Positions 8,062-18,228 are shown, counted from the stretch's first letter. The stretch: 64,000 nt of DNA from Clostridium collagenovorans DSM 3089 (GCF_900130005.1 NZ_FQXP01000010.1:62001-126000); one strand, 5' to 3'. Notes: generated by a model not told the origin, from the sequence alone. Numbers and translations are program-made.

Positions 8062-8266
8062 TAATGTATCTTTAAGTAATATATAGTTCATTTACAGTTA
8101 AAGTTAATATAATATGAAAATTATTGCTTGAATATAGATTTGTTAATAAGACTATATGATTTTAGTGGTATTAGTAGATTTATAATTAAAGTTTATAAGT
8201 CTTAAGTTACAGTGGTTTTAGAAAAATAATGTTTACTATACATTTAATAGTAGCATAATTTAAATA

Positions 8267-8301
8267 AATACATCCTTCTTATTAAGCAGGATGTATTTTG
8301 T
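8267..8301. terminator. Bidirectional terminator between the spore gene and pdxT
   Basis: A perfect 10-bp stem (8267-8276 with 8288-8297) lies between convergent genes, with T-rich sequence on the plus side and A-rich sequence on the other. Confidence 0.7.
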
Positions 8302-8308
8302 CGTTGTT

Positions 8309-8908
8309 TTACATAGTGGATGTAATTGCTTTACTTTCATGTATCATATCTATAAAGTACTTATGAAAACTTAAATCCTTTGTCAATTCAGGATGGAAAG
8401 AAGTTACAAGCATATTTTTCTCCACACAAGCTATTATATTATCATTTAATGATGCTAAAACTTTTACATTCTTGCCAATAGATTTTATATAAGGGGCTCT
8501 TATAAAAACAAGTGGAATAGGTTTAAGAGAAACTTCCTTAATATCTAAATCTATTAAAAAGCTATCTAATTGACTACCATAGCCGTTTCTAACAACATCA
8601 ATATCCATAACAGAGAAGTGTGTTTTAGAATCATTACTTATATTTTTACTTAAAAGAATCATACCAGCACAGGTTCCCCATACAGGTAAGCCTTTTTCTA
8701 TAAGTTTTTTTATTGGATTAAGTAAATCAAAGTCTCTTAAAAGTTTTCCTATGGCGGTGCTTTCACCACCAGGTATTATAAGCCCATTTATTTTTTCTAA
8801 ATCTTCCTTATATTTTACGCATATACCTGTTATATTAGGTAATTTATTAAGCATGTTCATATGCTCTTTTACTGCACCTTGTATACCTAAGACACCAACA
8901 GTTATCAT
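8309..8908 (-). CDS. pdxT: Pyridoxal 5'-phosphate synthase glutaminase subunit
   Basis: This 199-residue class I glutamine amidotransferase hydrolyses glutamine and feeds ammonia to PdxS for PLP synthesis. Visible motifs are GVLGIQGAVKEH at the N terminus, GGESTAIGKLL, the nucleophile Cys in WGTCAGMILL, VFIRAPYI, and the catalytic His-x-Glu near the C terminus (SFHPEL). Length is normal for the family. It starts 5 bp after the pdxS stop and is co-transcribed with it. Confidence 0.96.
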   Translation of the reverse strand: MITVGVLGIQGAVKEHMNMLNKLPNITGICVKYKEDLEKINGLIIPGGESTAIGKLLRDFDLLNPIKKLIEKGLPVWGTCAGMILLSKNISNDSKTHFSVMDIDVVRNGYGSQLDSFLIDLDIKEVSLKPIPLVFIRAPYIKSIGKNVKVLASLNDNIIACVEKNMLVTSFHPELTKDLSFHKYFIDMIHESKAITSTM

Positions 8909-8913
8909 AAGAA

Positions 8914-9792
8914 CTACCAGCCTCTCTTAGAGAATAGATTATTTTCTGATAGCTCACGAATATCTATTCCATCCATAGCTAGTCCTAAATCTTCTGATAC
9001 CTCAGCTATAACCTTAGGATCATTGAAATAAGTTGTAGTTTTTACTATGGCAGCAGCTCTTTTTTCAGGATTTGCAGATTTGAATATTCCAGAACCAACA
9101 AACACACCATCACTACCAAGTTGCATCATTAGTGCAGCATCAGCAGGAGTAGCAATACCACCAGCAGAGAAATTTACTACAGGTAATTTACCATTTTCTT
9201 TAACGTATTTAATTAAATCATAAGGTGCACCCATTTCTTTAGCAACGGTCATAAGTTCTTCATTTGGAGTATTTTGAAGTTTTCTTATTTCACTGAATAT
9301 AGTTCTGTTATGTCTTACAGCTTCAACAACATTACCTGTTCCAGCTTCTCCCTTAGTTCTAATCATAGAGGCGCCTTCACCTATTCTTCTTAAAGCCTCG
9401 CCTAAGTTTTTAGCACCGCATACAAAAGGAACATTAAATTTATCTTTCATTATATGGAAAGATTCATCAGCAGGTGTTAAAACTTCACTTTCATCTATAT
9501 AATCAATTCCTAGTGACTCTAATATTTGAGCTTCTACAATATGTCCAATTCTAACCTTAGCCATTACAGGAATAGAAACAGCCGCCTGAATTTCTTTTAT
9601 CATTTTAGGATCAGACATTCTAGCTACGCCACCTTGCTTTCTTATGTCAGATGGAACTCTTTCAAGTGCCATTACAGCTACAGCACCAGCTTTTTCAGCA
9701 ATTTCAGCTTCTTTAGGATTAACAACATCCATAATTACTCCACCCTTAAGCATTTGAGCAAGATTTTTATTTAATTCATATCTGTTATTCAT
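8914..9792 (-). CDS. pdxS: Pyridoxal 5'-phosphate synthase lyase subunit
   Basis: This 292-residue protein makes PLP from ribose 5-phosphate, glyceraldehyde 3-phosphate and ammonia as a dodecameric TIM barrel with PdxT. Recognisable parts are GGVIMDVVNPKEAEIAE, the MAKVRIGH strand and the phosphate loop region GAKNLGEALRRI, followed by FSAGGIATPADAALMMQLG. An AAGGAG ribosome site precedes the ATG. It is transcribed divergently from a MocR-type regulator, the usual arrangement for PdxR control. Confidence 0.97.
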   Translation of the reverse strand: MNNRYELNKNLAQMLKGGVIMDVVNPKEAEIAEKAGAVAVMALERVPSDIRKQGGVARMSDPKMIKEIQAAVSIPVMAKVRIGHIVEAQILESLGIDYIDESEVLTPADESFHIMKDKFNVPFVCGAKNLGEALRRIGEGASMIRTKGEAGTGNVVEAVRHNRTIFSEIRKLQNTPNEELMTVAKEMGAPYDLIKYVKENGKLPVVNFSAGGIATPADAALMMQLGSDGVFVGSGIFKSANPEKRAAAIVKTTTYFNDPKVIAEVSEDLGLAMDGIDIRELSENNLFSKRGW

Positions 9793-9935
9793 AATATTTA
9801 ACTCCTTTACAATTTAAAGTATTTAATATAATGTAATTGTATTGATACAATTTTTAGTATAATAAGGTAAATTCAAATGTATTATGGCATTGTATTTATA
9901 TAAGGTCAATAAAAAAATGGGGGATTAAGAATAAA
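9793..9935. promoter_or_regulatory. Divergent pdxST/pdxR promoter-operator region
   Basis: The region has ATTGTAT at 9836-9842 with its inverted copy ATACAAT at 9845-9851, and a third direct copy at 9889-9895. TATAAT at 9858-9863 with TTGTAT 15 bp upstream is a candidate promoter toward the regulator. Repeated half-sites of this type are what MocR/PdxR regulators bind in other Firmicutes; their role here is inferred. Confidence 0.55.
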
Positions 9936-11447
9936 ATGGAAAGTGTTACGATACAGTTTGATAAAGAGAGTTCAATACCTATGTATATACAACTATCTAA
10001 ACATATAGGTATGCTTATAAAAGAAGGAAAGTATAATGAAAATGAAAAACTTCCAACAATTAGGAAGTTAGCAGCTTCAATAAATGTAAATAATGTAACA
10101 GTTGTAAATGCATATAAGAATTTAGAACGTAAGGGATATATTAAATCTATGGTGGGTAGTGGATATTATGTTACCTATAAAGAACATGATGTAATAACTA
10201 CTTCAGAAGAAGAGGATGATAGCTTTTTAGAGTACGATAATATAAATTTAATGAGTAAAGGACAACTTAAAGTATGTAAAAATACAATAAATTTTGCTTC
10301 AGCCAATCCAGATCCAAGCCAATTCCCAGTAGAAGATTTTAAAAGAGCAATAAATGAGGTATTAGATAGGGATAAGGGATTAGCTTTTGGATATCAAGAA
10401 AGTAAGGGATATAAACCATTAAGATCTTCTTTTACACAGTTTTTAAAGAAATATATGGATGTAGAAGTGGCACCAGAGGATTTGCAGATTGTGTCAGGAG
10501 CTCAGCAAGGAATAGATATAATAAGTAAGGCATTAATTAATCCAGAAGATTATGTAATTACAGAGAATCCAACCTACACAGGAGCTCTTTCTGTATTTAA
10601 GGGGAGAGGAGCCAATATAATAGGAGTAGATGTTAATATAAGAGGAATAAATTTAAGTGACTTAGAAAGAAAAATAGTGACTTATAATCCTAAATTAATA
10701 TATGTCATGACTAAGTTTCAGAATCCAACTACAATAAGTTATTCTCAGGATACACTAGAAAAACTTTTAGATTTAGCAAATAAATATAATGTGTATATTG
10801 TGGAAGATGACTCTTTATCAGGATTAAATTATATGCAAGAAGATAATAAAATAAATTTAAAAGCCTTGGATAAAAATAATAAAGTAATATACGTTAAGAG
10901 TTTCTCTAAGTTACTTATGCCAGGATTACGTATAGGATTTATAGCTTACCCACCTGAAATGCAAGAGCAAATAATAAAGGCGAAACATAGCACTGATATA
11001 TCATCCTCAGGTCTTATACAAAGAGCAATGCAATTATACTTAGATAATGGTAATTTAGAAAAGCATGTGGAGTTTATGAAGAAAATTTTTAAGAAAAAAT
11101 ATGATTGTATGAATACAGAATTAAAGGCTCTTAGAAAATATGGTGTTAATTTCATAGCACCACGAGGAGGATTACACTTTTGGATTAAGTTACCTAAAGG
11201 AGTTAATGCCTTAGAATTATATAGTAGATGCAGTCAGCGAGATGTACTTATAGTTCCTTGTAATATATTTTATGTTAATCCTTTAGGAGCTGCTAATAAC
11301 ACCATAAGATTGAGTTTTGCAGCAGTAGATGAAGAGGGTATTATAAAGGGATTAAATATACTAAAAAAGGAGCTAATTTACTTATTAAAGTGTGATAATG
11401 AATACAGTGAAGTTCATGAGGAAGCAACCTTATCTCCTATGATTTAA
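9936..11447 (+). CDS. pdxR: MocR-family (GntR-aminotransferase fusion) regulator, probable PdxR
   Basis: This 503-residue protein has an N-terminal winged helix-turn-helix of the GntR type (about residues 10-80: IPMYIQLSKHI, LPTIRKLAASINVN, GYIKSMVGSGYYV) joined to a class I aminotransferase-like domain (about 125-490). The PLP-binding Lys lies in SFSKLLMPGLRIGF, and VSGAQQGIDI and IVEDD are conserved cofactor contacts. MocR proteins of this type sense PLP. The divergent position next to pdxST supports PdxR. Some PdxR proteins activate and others repress, so the sign of control is not predictable here. Confidence 0.85.
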   Translation: MESVTIQFDKESSIPMYIQLSKHIGMLIKEGKYNENEKLPTIRKLAASINVNNVTVVNAYKNLERKGYIKSMVGSGYYVTYKEHDVITTSEEEDDSFLEYDNINLMSKGQLKVCKNTINFASANPDPSQFPVEDFKRAINEVLDRDKGLAFGYQESKGYKPLRSSFTQFLKKYMDVEVAPEDLQIVSGAQQGIDIISKALINPEDYVITENPTYTGALSVFKGRGANIIGVDVNIRGINLSDLERKIVTYNPKLIYVMTKFQNPTTISYSQDTLEKLLDLANKYNVYIVEDDSLSGLNYMQEDNKINLKALDKNNKVIYVKSFSKLLMPGLRIGFIAYPPEMQEQIIKAKHSTDISSSGLIQRAMQLYLDNGNLEKHVEFMKKIFKKKYDCMNTELKALRKYGVNFIAPRGGLHFWIKLPKGVNALELYSRCSQRDVLIVPCNIFYVNPLGAANNTIRLSFAAVDEEGIIKGLNILKKELIYLLKCDNEYSEVHEEATLSPMI

Positions 11448-11621
11448 AGCGGATATTAAATAATTTAATATGACTAGGATATATATCTTTTCAATAAAAA
11501 ATATTAATTATAGTTATCCAATAAGTTTAATTATAATAATAAATAAAGAAAATTAAATTCAACTATTTTATAAATTTATAGATAAAATTAAACTTATAAG
11601 ATTTATTAAAGTTTATATAAC

Positions 11622-11720
11622 AAAAAGACTGTAATATAAAGAGGTTTAATATATAAGCAGTGTTAGGTTTGTTAACATAGCTTTTCATTAAAACCTTTAG
11701 TAGTACAGCCTTTTATTTTT
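11622..11720 (+). ncRNA. Long multi-segment hairpin, possible small RNA or 3' UTR structure of pdxR
   Basis: Four nested helices can be drawn: AAAAGACTGTA (11623-11633) with TACAGCCTTTT (11704-11714), an inner AAAG/GTTT helix, an AAGC/GCTT helix and a TGTTA/TAACA apical helix, followed by ATTTTT. It is too long for an ordinary terminator and another terminator follows at once. Whether it is transcribed is unknown. Confidence 0.4.
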
Positions 11721-11723
11721 AAG

Positions 11724-11755
11724 AGGAAATATTATTTACAATAATATTTCCTTTG
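11724..11755. terminator. Bidirectional terminator between pdxR and leuS
   Basis: A perfect 13-bp stem (11724-11736 with 11740-11752), loop TAC, is flanked by A-rich and T-rich tracts. It lies between convergent genes and could serve both. Confidence 0.65.
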
Positions 11756-11816
11756 CATTAATTGTTAAATTAGAAAGTATAAGTTAGAAATATATTTTAT
11801 AAATTTTACAATGCAA

Positions 11817-14255
11817 CTAGTTTGCAACTATATTTACAAGACGTCCTTTTATAACGATAACTTTTCTTACTGTTTTATCTTCTAAAGCAGTTACGATTTC
11901 AGAAGTATTTAAAGCAGCTTCTTTTATTTCATCTTCACCTAAACCAGAAGCTACATTAATTCTAGCTTTGATTTTACCGTTTATTTGAATAGCTATTTCT
12001 ACTTCATCTTTAACTAAAGCTTTTTTATCAAACTCTGGCCAAGCCTCATTGAATACTGAAAAATTCATTCCTAATGCTTCCCATTTTTCTTCAGCAAAGT
12101 GAGGTGCAAATGGAGCTAAAAGCTTAACAAAGTCTACTAAAGTTTCTTTTAAGAAGCTTAAGTTTTTAACTGATTCAGTAGAGTATTTGCTTAAAGCATT
12201 TAAGAATTCCATCATTCTAGCAATAGCTGTGTTGAACTGAAGGATTTCTGTATCAGCAGTAACGGCTTTAATAGTAGAGTGTCTCCAGAAGTTTAGCTCT
12301 TTCTCAGCTTTATCCATAGTAGTTTTATTGTTTTCACCCTTATTAATTTCATCAATGAAACCATCAAGGTATCTTTCGATTCTATCTACAAATCTACCTA
12401 TAGATTTTATACCATCATCACTCCAAGCTCCACCTTCTGTATAACCAAATCCAAACATTAGATACATTCTAAATACATCGGCACCATAAAGTGAAATGTA
12501 TTCATCAGGAGAAATTGTATTACCTTTAGATTTACTCATTTTTAATCCATCAGGTCCTAAAATTAATCCTTGGTGTGTAAGAGATTTAAATGGCTCATCA
12601 AAGTTTACATAGCCCATATCTCTTAAAGCTTTAGTTATAAATCTAGCATATAATAAGTGCATACAAGCATGTTCAGGTCCACCAACATACTTATCCACAG
12701 GAAGTAATTCGTTGATTAAATCAGTGTCAAATGCTTTTTCACTATTTTTGTTATCAGGGTATCTTAAGTAATACCAAGAAGAACAAACGAAAGTATCTAA
12801 AGTATCAGCTTCTCTGTGAGCAGGACCACCACATACAGGACAAGTTGTTTTTAAGAAATCTTCACATTTTCCAAGTGGAGATTTTCCATCAGGTGCAAAC
12901 TCTACATCATATGGTAATTCCACAGGAAGTTGATTTTCAGGTACTGGTACAATTCCACACTTATCACAATGAATCATTGGAATTGGAGCACCCCAATATC
13001 TTTGTCTAGAAACTAACCAGTCTCTTAGTCTATAGTTAGTTTTAGATGAACCAGCTTTTATTTCTTCCAATTTATTAACTATAGCTTTCTTTCCTTGTCT
13101 TGCTGTAATTCCATCAAATTCACCACTGTTTACAAGGTTACCAGAACCAGTGTGAGGAAGTTCTTCACAACCATCTATAACTTTTTCAATTGGAAGGTCA
13201 TATTTAGTTGCAAAAGCAAAATCTCTTTCGTCATGTGCAGGAACAGCCATAACAGCTCCAGTTCCGTAAGTGTTTAATACATAATCACCAACCCAAATAG
13301 GAACTTTTCTTCCGTTTATAGGGTTGATAGCATAAGAACCAGTGAAAATTCCTGTCTTTTCTCTTGTTATAGACTGTCTTTCTATATCAGATTGTTTCTT
13401 AGCCTCTTCTTTATAATTCTCTACAGCTTCTTTATTATCCTCTGTAGTTAATGTATCAACTAATTCATTTTCAGGAGCTAAAACTACATAAGTAACTCCG
13501 AATAAAGTATCAGGTCTTGTAGTAAATACGCTGAAATCTAAATCAGAATTATCAACTTTAAAAGTTACTTCAGCACCAGTAGATTTACCAATCCAATGCT
13601 TTTGCATAGCCTTAGTTTTTTCAGGCCAATCTAATTCATCTATTTTAGTAAGTAACTCCTCTGCATAATCAGTTATTTTTAAGAACCATTGAGTAAGATC
13701 CTTTTTAGTAACTTCTGTAGAACATCTTTCACAAAGTCCATCTACAACTTGCTCATTTGCAAGAACTGTATTACAACTAGGGCACCAGTTTACTGGAGCT
13801 TTTTTTCTGTATGCAAGACCTTTTTCATAAAGTTTTAAGAATAACCATTGAGTCCATTTATAGTAGGTAGGATCACAAGTTACTAATTCGTTATCCCAGT
13901 TGAACATAGCGCCCATAGCTTTTAATTGTTCTTCCATTTTAACTATATTTCTTTCAGTTGAATCCTTTGGATGAACTCCTGTTTTAATAGCAAAGTTCTC
14001 TGCAGGTAAACCAAAGGCATCGAATCCCATAGGTTGGAATACATTAAATCCTCTCATTCTCTTGAATCTAGCCCAAGAATCTACTGGACCATAGTTAAAC
14101 CAGTGACCAGCATGTAATTGATTACCAGAAGGGTAAGAGAACATTTCAAGTACATAAAGTTTTTCACCTTCTTTGTTTTTATCAAACTTATAAAGGCCAG
14201 TTTCTTCCCATTTATTTTGCCATTTTTTATCGATATCAGTATTGTATTTAGACAT
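11817..14255 (-). CDS. leuS: Leucyl-tRNA synthetase
   Basis: This 812-residue class Ia synthetase charges tRNA-Leu. The HIGH-type motif is HAGH in the N-terminal part (SYPSGNQLHAGHW), followed by the Zn-type Cys pairs (NWCPSC, CERCS and later CDKCG, CPVCGGPA), the editing CP1 domain (TTRPDTLFGVTYVV) and KMSKSKGN in the C-terminal third. Length is normal for bacterial LeuRS. An AAGGAGG ribosome site precedes the ATG. Expression is under the leucine T-box at 14378-14630. Confidence 0.98.
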   Translation of the reverse strand: MSKYNTDIDKKWQNKWEETGLYKFDKNKEGEKLYVLEMFSYPSGNQLHAGHWFNYGPVDSWARFKRMRGFNVFQPMGFDAFGLPAENFAIKTGVHPKDSTERNIVKMEEQLKAMGAMFNWDNELVTCDPTYYKWTQWLFLKLYEKGLAYRKKAPVNWCPSCNTVLANEQVVDGLCERCSTEVTKKDLTQWFLKITDYAEELLTKIDELDWPEKTKAMQKHWIGKSTGAEVTFKVDNSDLDFSVFTTRPDTLFGVTYVVLAPENELVDTLTTEDNKEAVENYKEEAKKQSDIERQSITREKTGIFTGSYAINPINGRKVPIWVGDYVLNTYGTGAVMAVPAHDERDFAFATKYDLPIEKVIDGCEELPHTGSGNLVNSGEFDGITARQGKKAIVNKLEEIKAGSSKTNYRLRDWLVSRQRYWGAPIPMIHCDKCGIVPVPENQLPVELPYDVEFAPDGKSPLGKCEDFLKTTCPVCGGPAHREADTLDTFVCSSWYYLRYPDNKNSEKAFDTDLINELLPVDKYVGGPEHACMHLLYARFITKALRDMGYVNFDEPFKSLTHQGLILGPDGLKMSKSKGNTISPDEYISLYGADVFRMYLMFGFGYTEGGAWSDDGIKSIGRFVDRIERYLDGFIDEINKGENNKTTMDKAEKELNFWRHSTIKAVTADTEILQFNTAIARMMEFLNALSKYSTESVKNLSFLKETLVDFVKLLAPFAPHFAEEKWEALGMNFSVFNEAWPEFDKKALVKDEVEIAIQINGKIKARINVASGLGEDEIKEAALNTSEIVTALEDKTVRKVIVIKGRLVNIVAN

Positions 14256-14377
14256 AGTCCTTCCTCCTTTATAATTATTATCTTAGTCTTAAATCAAAAC
14301 CGAAATAATTCAAGTTTCTTTTACATAAAAATTTAATATTCATCAGAAAGGTATGTTAATTAAAATATAAAAGAAAA

Positions 14378-14630
14378 TAAAAAAAGCCCTCGTCACATAA
14401 AAGAGACGAAAGCTATATTTCCGCGGTACCACTCTAATTAGAATTTCTATAAGTTTAAAGAAATTCTCACTTTACAATTTAACGATTCACACCGTATCTA
14501 CTTCTAATAGATAAGCTCCTAGACAAGTTCACATTTAAGTATTACTATGTTACAGCAACCCATAGCTCTCTAAAAATACAGTCAATATTACTACTTCTAT
14601 TCAAAGCTTTTAAATATTAAATTTTATATA
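14378..14630 (-). ncRNA. T-box riboswitch (leucine) upstream of leuS
   Basis: Read on the minus strand, the leader has Stem I with GAGAGC and GGTTGCTG elements, the T-box AGAGTGGTACCGCGG (14421-14435) and a terminator whose arms (14385-14394 and 14405-14414) end in a T-run. A CTT triplet at 14525-14527 in the context GAACTTG fits a leucine specifier codon. Uncharged tRNA-Leu would stabilise the antiterminator and switch leuS on. The 5' limit is approximate. Confidence 0.93.
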
Positions 14631-14821
14631 ATAAATCATTATTGATAATTATAAATTAAAGATATCATAGTGTCAAGAAGTCTTATATTTATTATTTTTA
14701 TACATAACTAAATAATTATTTAAAATATAAAAAAATGATATTTAACTTATTGAAAGTAAAGAAGTATAATTTTTTCGAGGCCTTATGGTTATACTAATTT
14801 TGTTAAGTGAGGTATAAGATT

Positions 14822-15847
14822 ATGTCAAAAACATATAAAAATAAAATTTTAAATATATTACCAGGATTGGCGGTATGTGTGATAATAGCTATTATAGGAT
14901 CAATTATAGGAAAGTTTATTCCAAGTCTTGGAGCAGCTACATTTTGTATTATTATAGGTATGATTGTTGGTAACACTTTTTGTAATAAAAAATCCTATGC
15001 AGCTGGAGCTAAGTTTTCAGAAAGTGATTTACTTGCCTATTCAATAGTATTAATGGGAGGAACCTTAAAAATAGAAGAAGTTTTTTCTATTGGAGGAAAT
15101 GGTATTTTATTTATTGTGGTTCAAATGGCTATTACAATAGTATGTGCTTGCTATATAGGAAGATTTCTTAAGTTTTCAAGAGATTTTTCTTATTTAATGG
15201 CGGCAGGGAATGCAGTATGTGGATCTTCTGCTATTGCAGCTACAGCTCCTGCAATTAAGGCTAAAGAAGAAGATGTAGGAATTTCTATAACTATGGTTAA
15301 TCTTACAGGAACATTTTTAATGTTTATTTTACCTGCCCTTGCAGAAAAACTTTATGGAGGGGCTACACTTCAAAGTTCAGCGATGCTAGGAGGAGTATTA
15401 CAGTCTGTAGGTCAAGTTATAGGAGCTGCAACCTTTATGACTCCTGAGGTAGTAGAGTTATCAGCTATTTTTAAAATAGTAAGAATTATATTTATAGTAT
15501 TTGTAGTTTTGATACTTGGAGAGTTAAGTGTTAGACATAAAAATGAAAAAGTAGAGAAAGCACATAAAGAAAAGAAGAAGAAAAAAGCTAAAATTTCTAT
15601 TCCATGGTTTATTATAGGATTTTTCATTTTATGTTTAATAAATAGTATGGGATTTATTCCACAAGGATTATCAGATTTATTTCATACTATTAGTGGTAAG
15701 TTTGAAATAATAGCTTTAGCAGGTATAGGTATGAGGGTTAAGTTCTCTGAACTTGTTAAGCAAGGACCTAAGGCTTCAATATTTGCATTATCTATAGCTG
15801 TAGTTCAAGTGACATCAGTTGTTGTATTAATAAATATACTTCTATAA
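14822..15847 (+). CDS. YeiH-family putative sulfate-exporter-type transporter
   Basis: This 341-residue membrane protein has about ten helices. The family signature is visible: GAATFCIIIGMIVGN, ILMGGTLKIEEV-like helix, NAVCGSSAIAATAPAIKAKEED, and a C-terminal GMRVKFSEL. A basic loop (HKEKKKKKAK) lies in the middle. The substrate of this family is poorly established; sulfate, sulfonate or thiosulfate export has been proposed. ATG 14822 is chosen because GTGAGGT (14807-14813) is its ribosome site; the in-frame GTG at 14807 lies inside that site. No regulator is adjacent. Confidence 0.8.
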   Translation: MSKTYKNKILNILPGLAVCVIIAIIGSIIGKFIPSLGAATFCIIIGMIVGNTFCNKKSYAAGAKFSESDLLAYSIVLMGGTLKIEEVFSIGGNGILFIVVQMAITIVCACYIGRFLKFSRDFSYLMAAGNAVCGSSAIAATAPAIKAKEEDVGISITMVNLTGTFLMFILPALAEKLYGGATLQSSAMLGGVLQSVGQVIGAATFMTPEVVELSAIFKIVRIIFIVFVVLILGELSVRHKNEKVEKAHKEKKKKKAKISIPWFIIGFFILCLINSMGFIPQGLSDLFHTISGKFEIIALAGIGMRVKFSELVKQGPKASIFALSIAVVQVTSVVVLINILL

Positions 15848-16362
15848 AAATGGGATAAATATTAAAAGGGGAGATTGTTTTGTCAATTTACCCTTTTAAT
15901 ATATGCTTATTTTTGTTAAAATTAGTTTGTTAATAATTAAAATTTATTAATAGGTTTTTTACGAACAATAAGAATTTAAAATATGTCATATAGATGTTGC
16001 ATTAAATAAAATTCATTCATATTTTATACGATAAAAAAATTTAATATGTAAAAAATTACGATAATGTAGATTTAATATTGCAAAGTATATATTAATAAAT
16101 AAAATAAATTTATAAAATTTAAGTTATATAGAGATTTACTTTATATTTAGATAGATTTATATTATATTTAGAATTAAACTTAAATATAATATAAATTATT
16201 TATTGAAATAGGTATTTTTACATATAAATATCTTTATAAAGGATAAATTATATGTAAAATAAGTTAAAATGCGTAGAAAATTTTAGTTTTGAGAAAATAT
16301 AAATAGATTTATTCATATTTTAAATATATAATCAAAGGATAAATGATTTGAGGAGGGATATT
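15848..16362. other. Long AT-rich intergenic region with three hairpins
   Basis: No credible ORF. Hairpins: AATATTAAAAGGG region (15858-15902, probable terminator of the transporter), a perfect 16-bp stem 16155-16170 with 16181-16196, and a third at about 16213-16260 with a nested inner stem. The last two may be leader or terminator structures of unknown transcripts. Confidence 0.45.
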
Positions 16363-16689
16363 ATGCCACAATTAATAATGAAATCAGTTGAAATTGAAAA
16401 AGTTTGCACAATAAGCAAAGAAATGATAGATGAGTTAGAAACTTTACTAGAGTGTCCTAGAAATTACTTTACAATAGAGTGTGTAAATTCTACATATGTT
16501 ATGGATGGAAAAGTTGTTAAGTCATACCCTATCATAGAGGTTGCTTTATTTGATAGAGGCCAAGAGACTCAAGATGAAATAGCTAAAATTATAACTAAAC
16601 ATTTAAATAATGTTGGATATAAAGATGTGGATATAATATTTACAGCTTTAGATACAAATAAATACTATGAAAATGGAGAACATTTTTAG
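16363..16689 (+). CDS. DUF1904 family protein
   Basis: This 108-residue cytosolic protein has the pattern of DUF1904: MPQLIMKSVEIEKVC, FTIECVNSTYV, YPIIEVALFDRGQETQDEIA and VDIIFTALDTNKYYENGEHF. The fold resembles tautomerase/4-oxalocrotonate-type small subunits, with Pro2 after the start Met, but catalysis is not established. ATG 16363 is chosen because AGGAGGG (16351-16357) lies just before it; the upstream TTG in frame overlaps the ribosome site. It sits 79 bp upstream of cysS. Confidence 0.75.
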   Translation: MPQLIMKSVEIEKVCTISKEMIDELETLLECPRNYFTIECVNSTYVMDGKVVKSYPIIEVALFDRGQETQDEIAKIITKHLNNVGYKDVDIIFTALDTNKYYENGEHF

Positions 16690-16768
16690 TTTTTCATAGC
16701 AAATAACTAGTTACTTAATATAATGAAGAATATAAAGAAATAATTATGATGAGAAAGGAAGGGTGTAT

Positions 16769-18181
16769 ATGAGTTTCTATATTTATAACACAATGAGTAG
16801 AGACAAAGATGAATTTGAATCAAATAAACCAGGAAAAGTTGGTTTATATACTTGTGGTCCTACTGTTTACAACTATGCTCATATAGGAAACCTAAGAACA
16901 TATATATTTGAAGATACTTTAAAAAAATCTTTGGAATATGTTGGATATAAGGTTAAACATGTAATGAACATTACAGATGTAGGTCACCTTCAATCAGATA
17001 GTGATGAAGGCGAAGACAAAATGGCTTTAGGTGCTGAACGTGAAAAGAAAACAGTTTGGGAAATAGCAAAGTATTATGAGGACGCTTTCTTTAATGATTG
17101 TAAAAAATTAAATATAGCTAGACCTACTGTTGTATGTAGAGCAACTGAGCATATTGAAGATATGATTAAGTTTATACAGAAGCTAGAAGAAAGAGGATTT
17201 ACTTATCAAGCTAATGGAAATGTATATTTTGAGATAGATAAATTTGAGGACTACACAAAACTTGCTAACTTATCTATAGATGAATTAGAAGCAGGTAGTA
17301 GAATAGAAGTAGACCCTAATAAAAAGAATCCTTTAGATTTCGTACTATGGTTTACTAATTCTAAGTTTGCAAATCAAATTATGCAATGGGACTCACCATG
17401 GGGTAGAGGATTCCCAGGATGGCATTTAGAGTGTTCTGCTATGTCAATGAAGTATTTAGGTGAGTATATAGATATTCACTGTGGAGGAATGGATCACGTT
17501 TCAGTTCACCATACAAATGAGATAGCTCAATCTGAAGGGGCTATAGGACATAAATGGGTTAACTATTGGATGCATGGAGAATTCCTTGTTTTAGATGGTG
17601 GTAAAATGTCTAAATCAAGTGGAGATTTCTTAACTGTAACTAGATTAGAAGAAGAGGGATTTGATGCTTTAGATTATAGATACTTCTGCTTACAATCTAG
17701 ATATAGAAAACAATTAGTATTCAGCTTTAAGAGCTTAAAGGACGCTGAAAATTCTTATAGAAGATTAAAAGAAAAAGTAGCTATTATTAAATCTTCTATT
17801 GAAGCTGATCATAGCATTGACGCTGATAAGATTAAAGCATATGATGATAAGTTCATAAAAGAAATAACTGATGATTTAAATATGGCTAATGCTTTAACTG
17901 TATTATCAGAGGTTATAAAATCTAAGGATTTAAATAATGCTGAGAAGTTTGAACTTATCAAGAAGTTTGATAAGGTTTTATCCTTAGACTTAGAAAAGGC
18001 TGAATTACCAAAGGTAGAAGTGAATGTAGATGAGGATTTAGTAAATAGATTAATAGTTGAAAGAAATGAAGCTAGAGCTAGTAAGAATTGGGCAAGAGCT
18101 GATGAAATAAGAAAAGAGCTTTCAGATATGAATGTAGAATTACTAGATTCTAAAGACGGAACTACTTGGAAGGTAAAATAA
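16769..18181 (+). CDS. cysS: Cysteinyl-tRNA synthetase
   Basis: This 470-residue class Ia enzyme charges tRNA-Cys. Motifs: Zn-ligand Cys in TCGPTVYNYAHIGN, which includes the HIGH motif HIGN, then NITDVGH, the Zn site HLECSAMS and HTNE, and KMSKSSGDF. The C-terminal DALR-type helical region ends with RADEIRKELSDMN. ATG 16769 follows AAAGGAAGGG; the GTG at 16763 overlaps this site. No T-box was found in the short upstream gap. Confidence 0.97.
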   Translation: MSFYIYNTMSRDKDEFESNKPGKVGLYTCGPTVYNYAHIGNLRTYIFEDTLKKSLEYVGYKVKHVMNITDVGHLQSDSDEGEDKMALGAEREKKTVWEIAKYYEDAFFNDCKKLNIARPTVVCRATEHIEDMIKFIQKLEERGFTYQANGNVYFEIDKFEDYTKLANLSIDELEAGSRIEVDPNKKNPLDFVLWFTNSKFANQIMQWDSPWGRGFPGWHLECSAMSMKYLGEYIDIHCGGMDHVSVHHTNEIAQSEGAIGHKWVNYWMHGEFLVLDGGKMSKSSGDFLTVTRLEEEGFDALDYRYFCLQSRYRKQLVFSFKSLKDAENSYRRLKEKVAIIKSSIEADHSIDADKIKAYDDKFIKEITDDLNMANALTVLSEVIKSKDLNNAEKFELIKKFDKVLSLDLEKAELPKVEVNVDEDLVNRLIVERNEARASKNWARADEIRKELSDMNVELLDSKDGTTWKVK

Positions 18182-18228
18182 AGTAAAAAAATATTTTGTG
18201 CCTTAATAAAAAATATCATAAAAATATA

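Noticed and set aside
15801..16362. Possible mobile element in the AT-rich gap
   Set aside because: The three hairpins are unrelated to each other, and there are no terminal repeats or transposase remnants.
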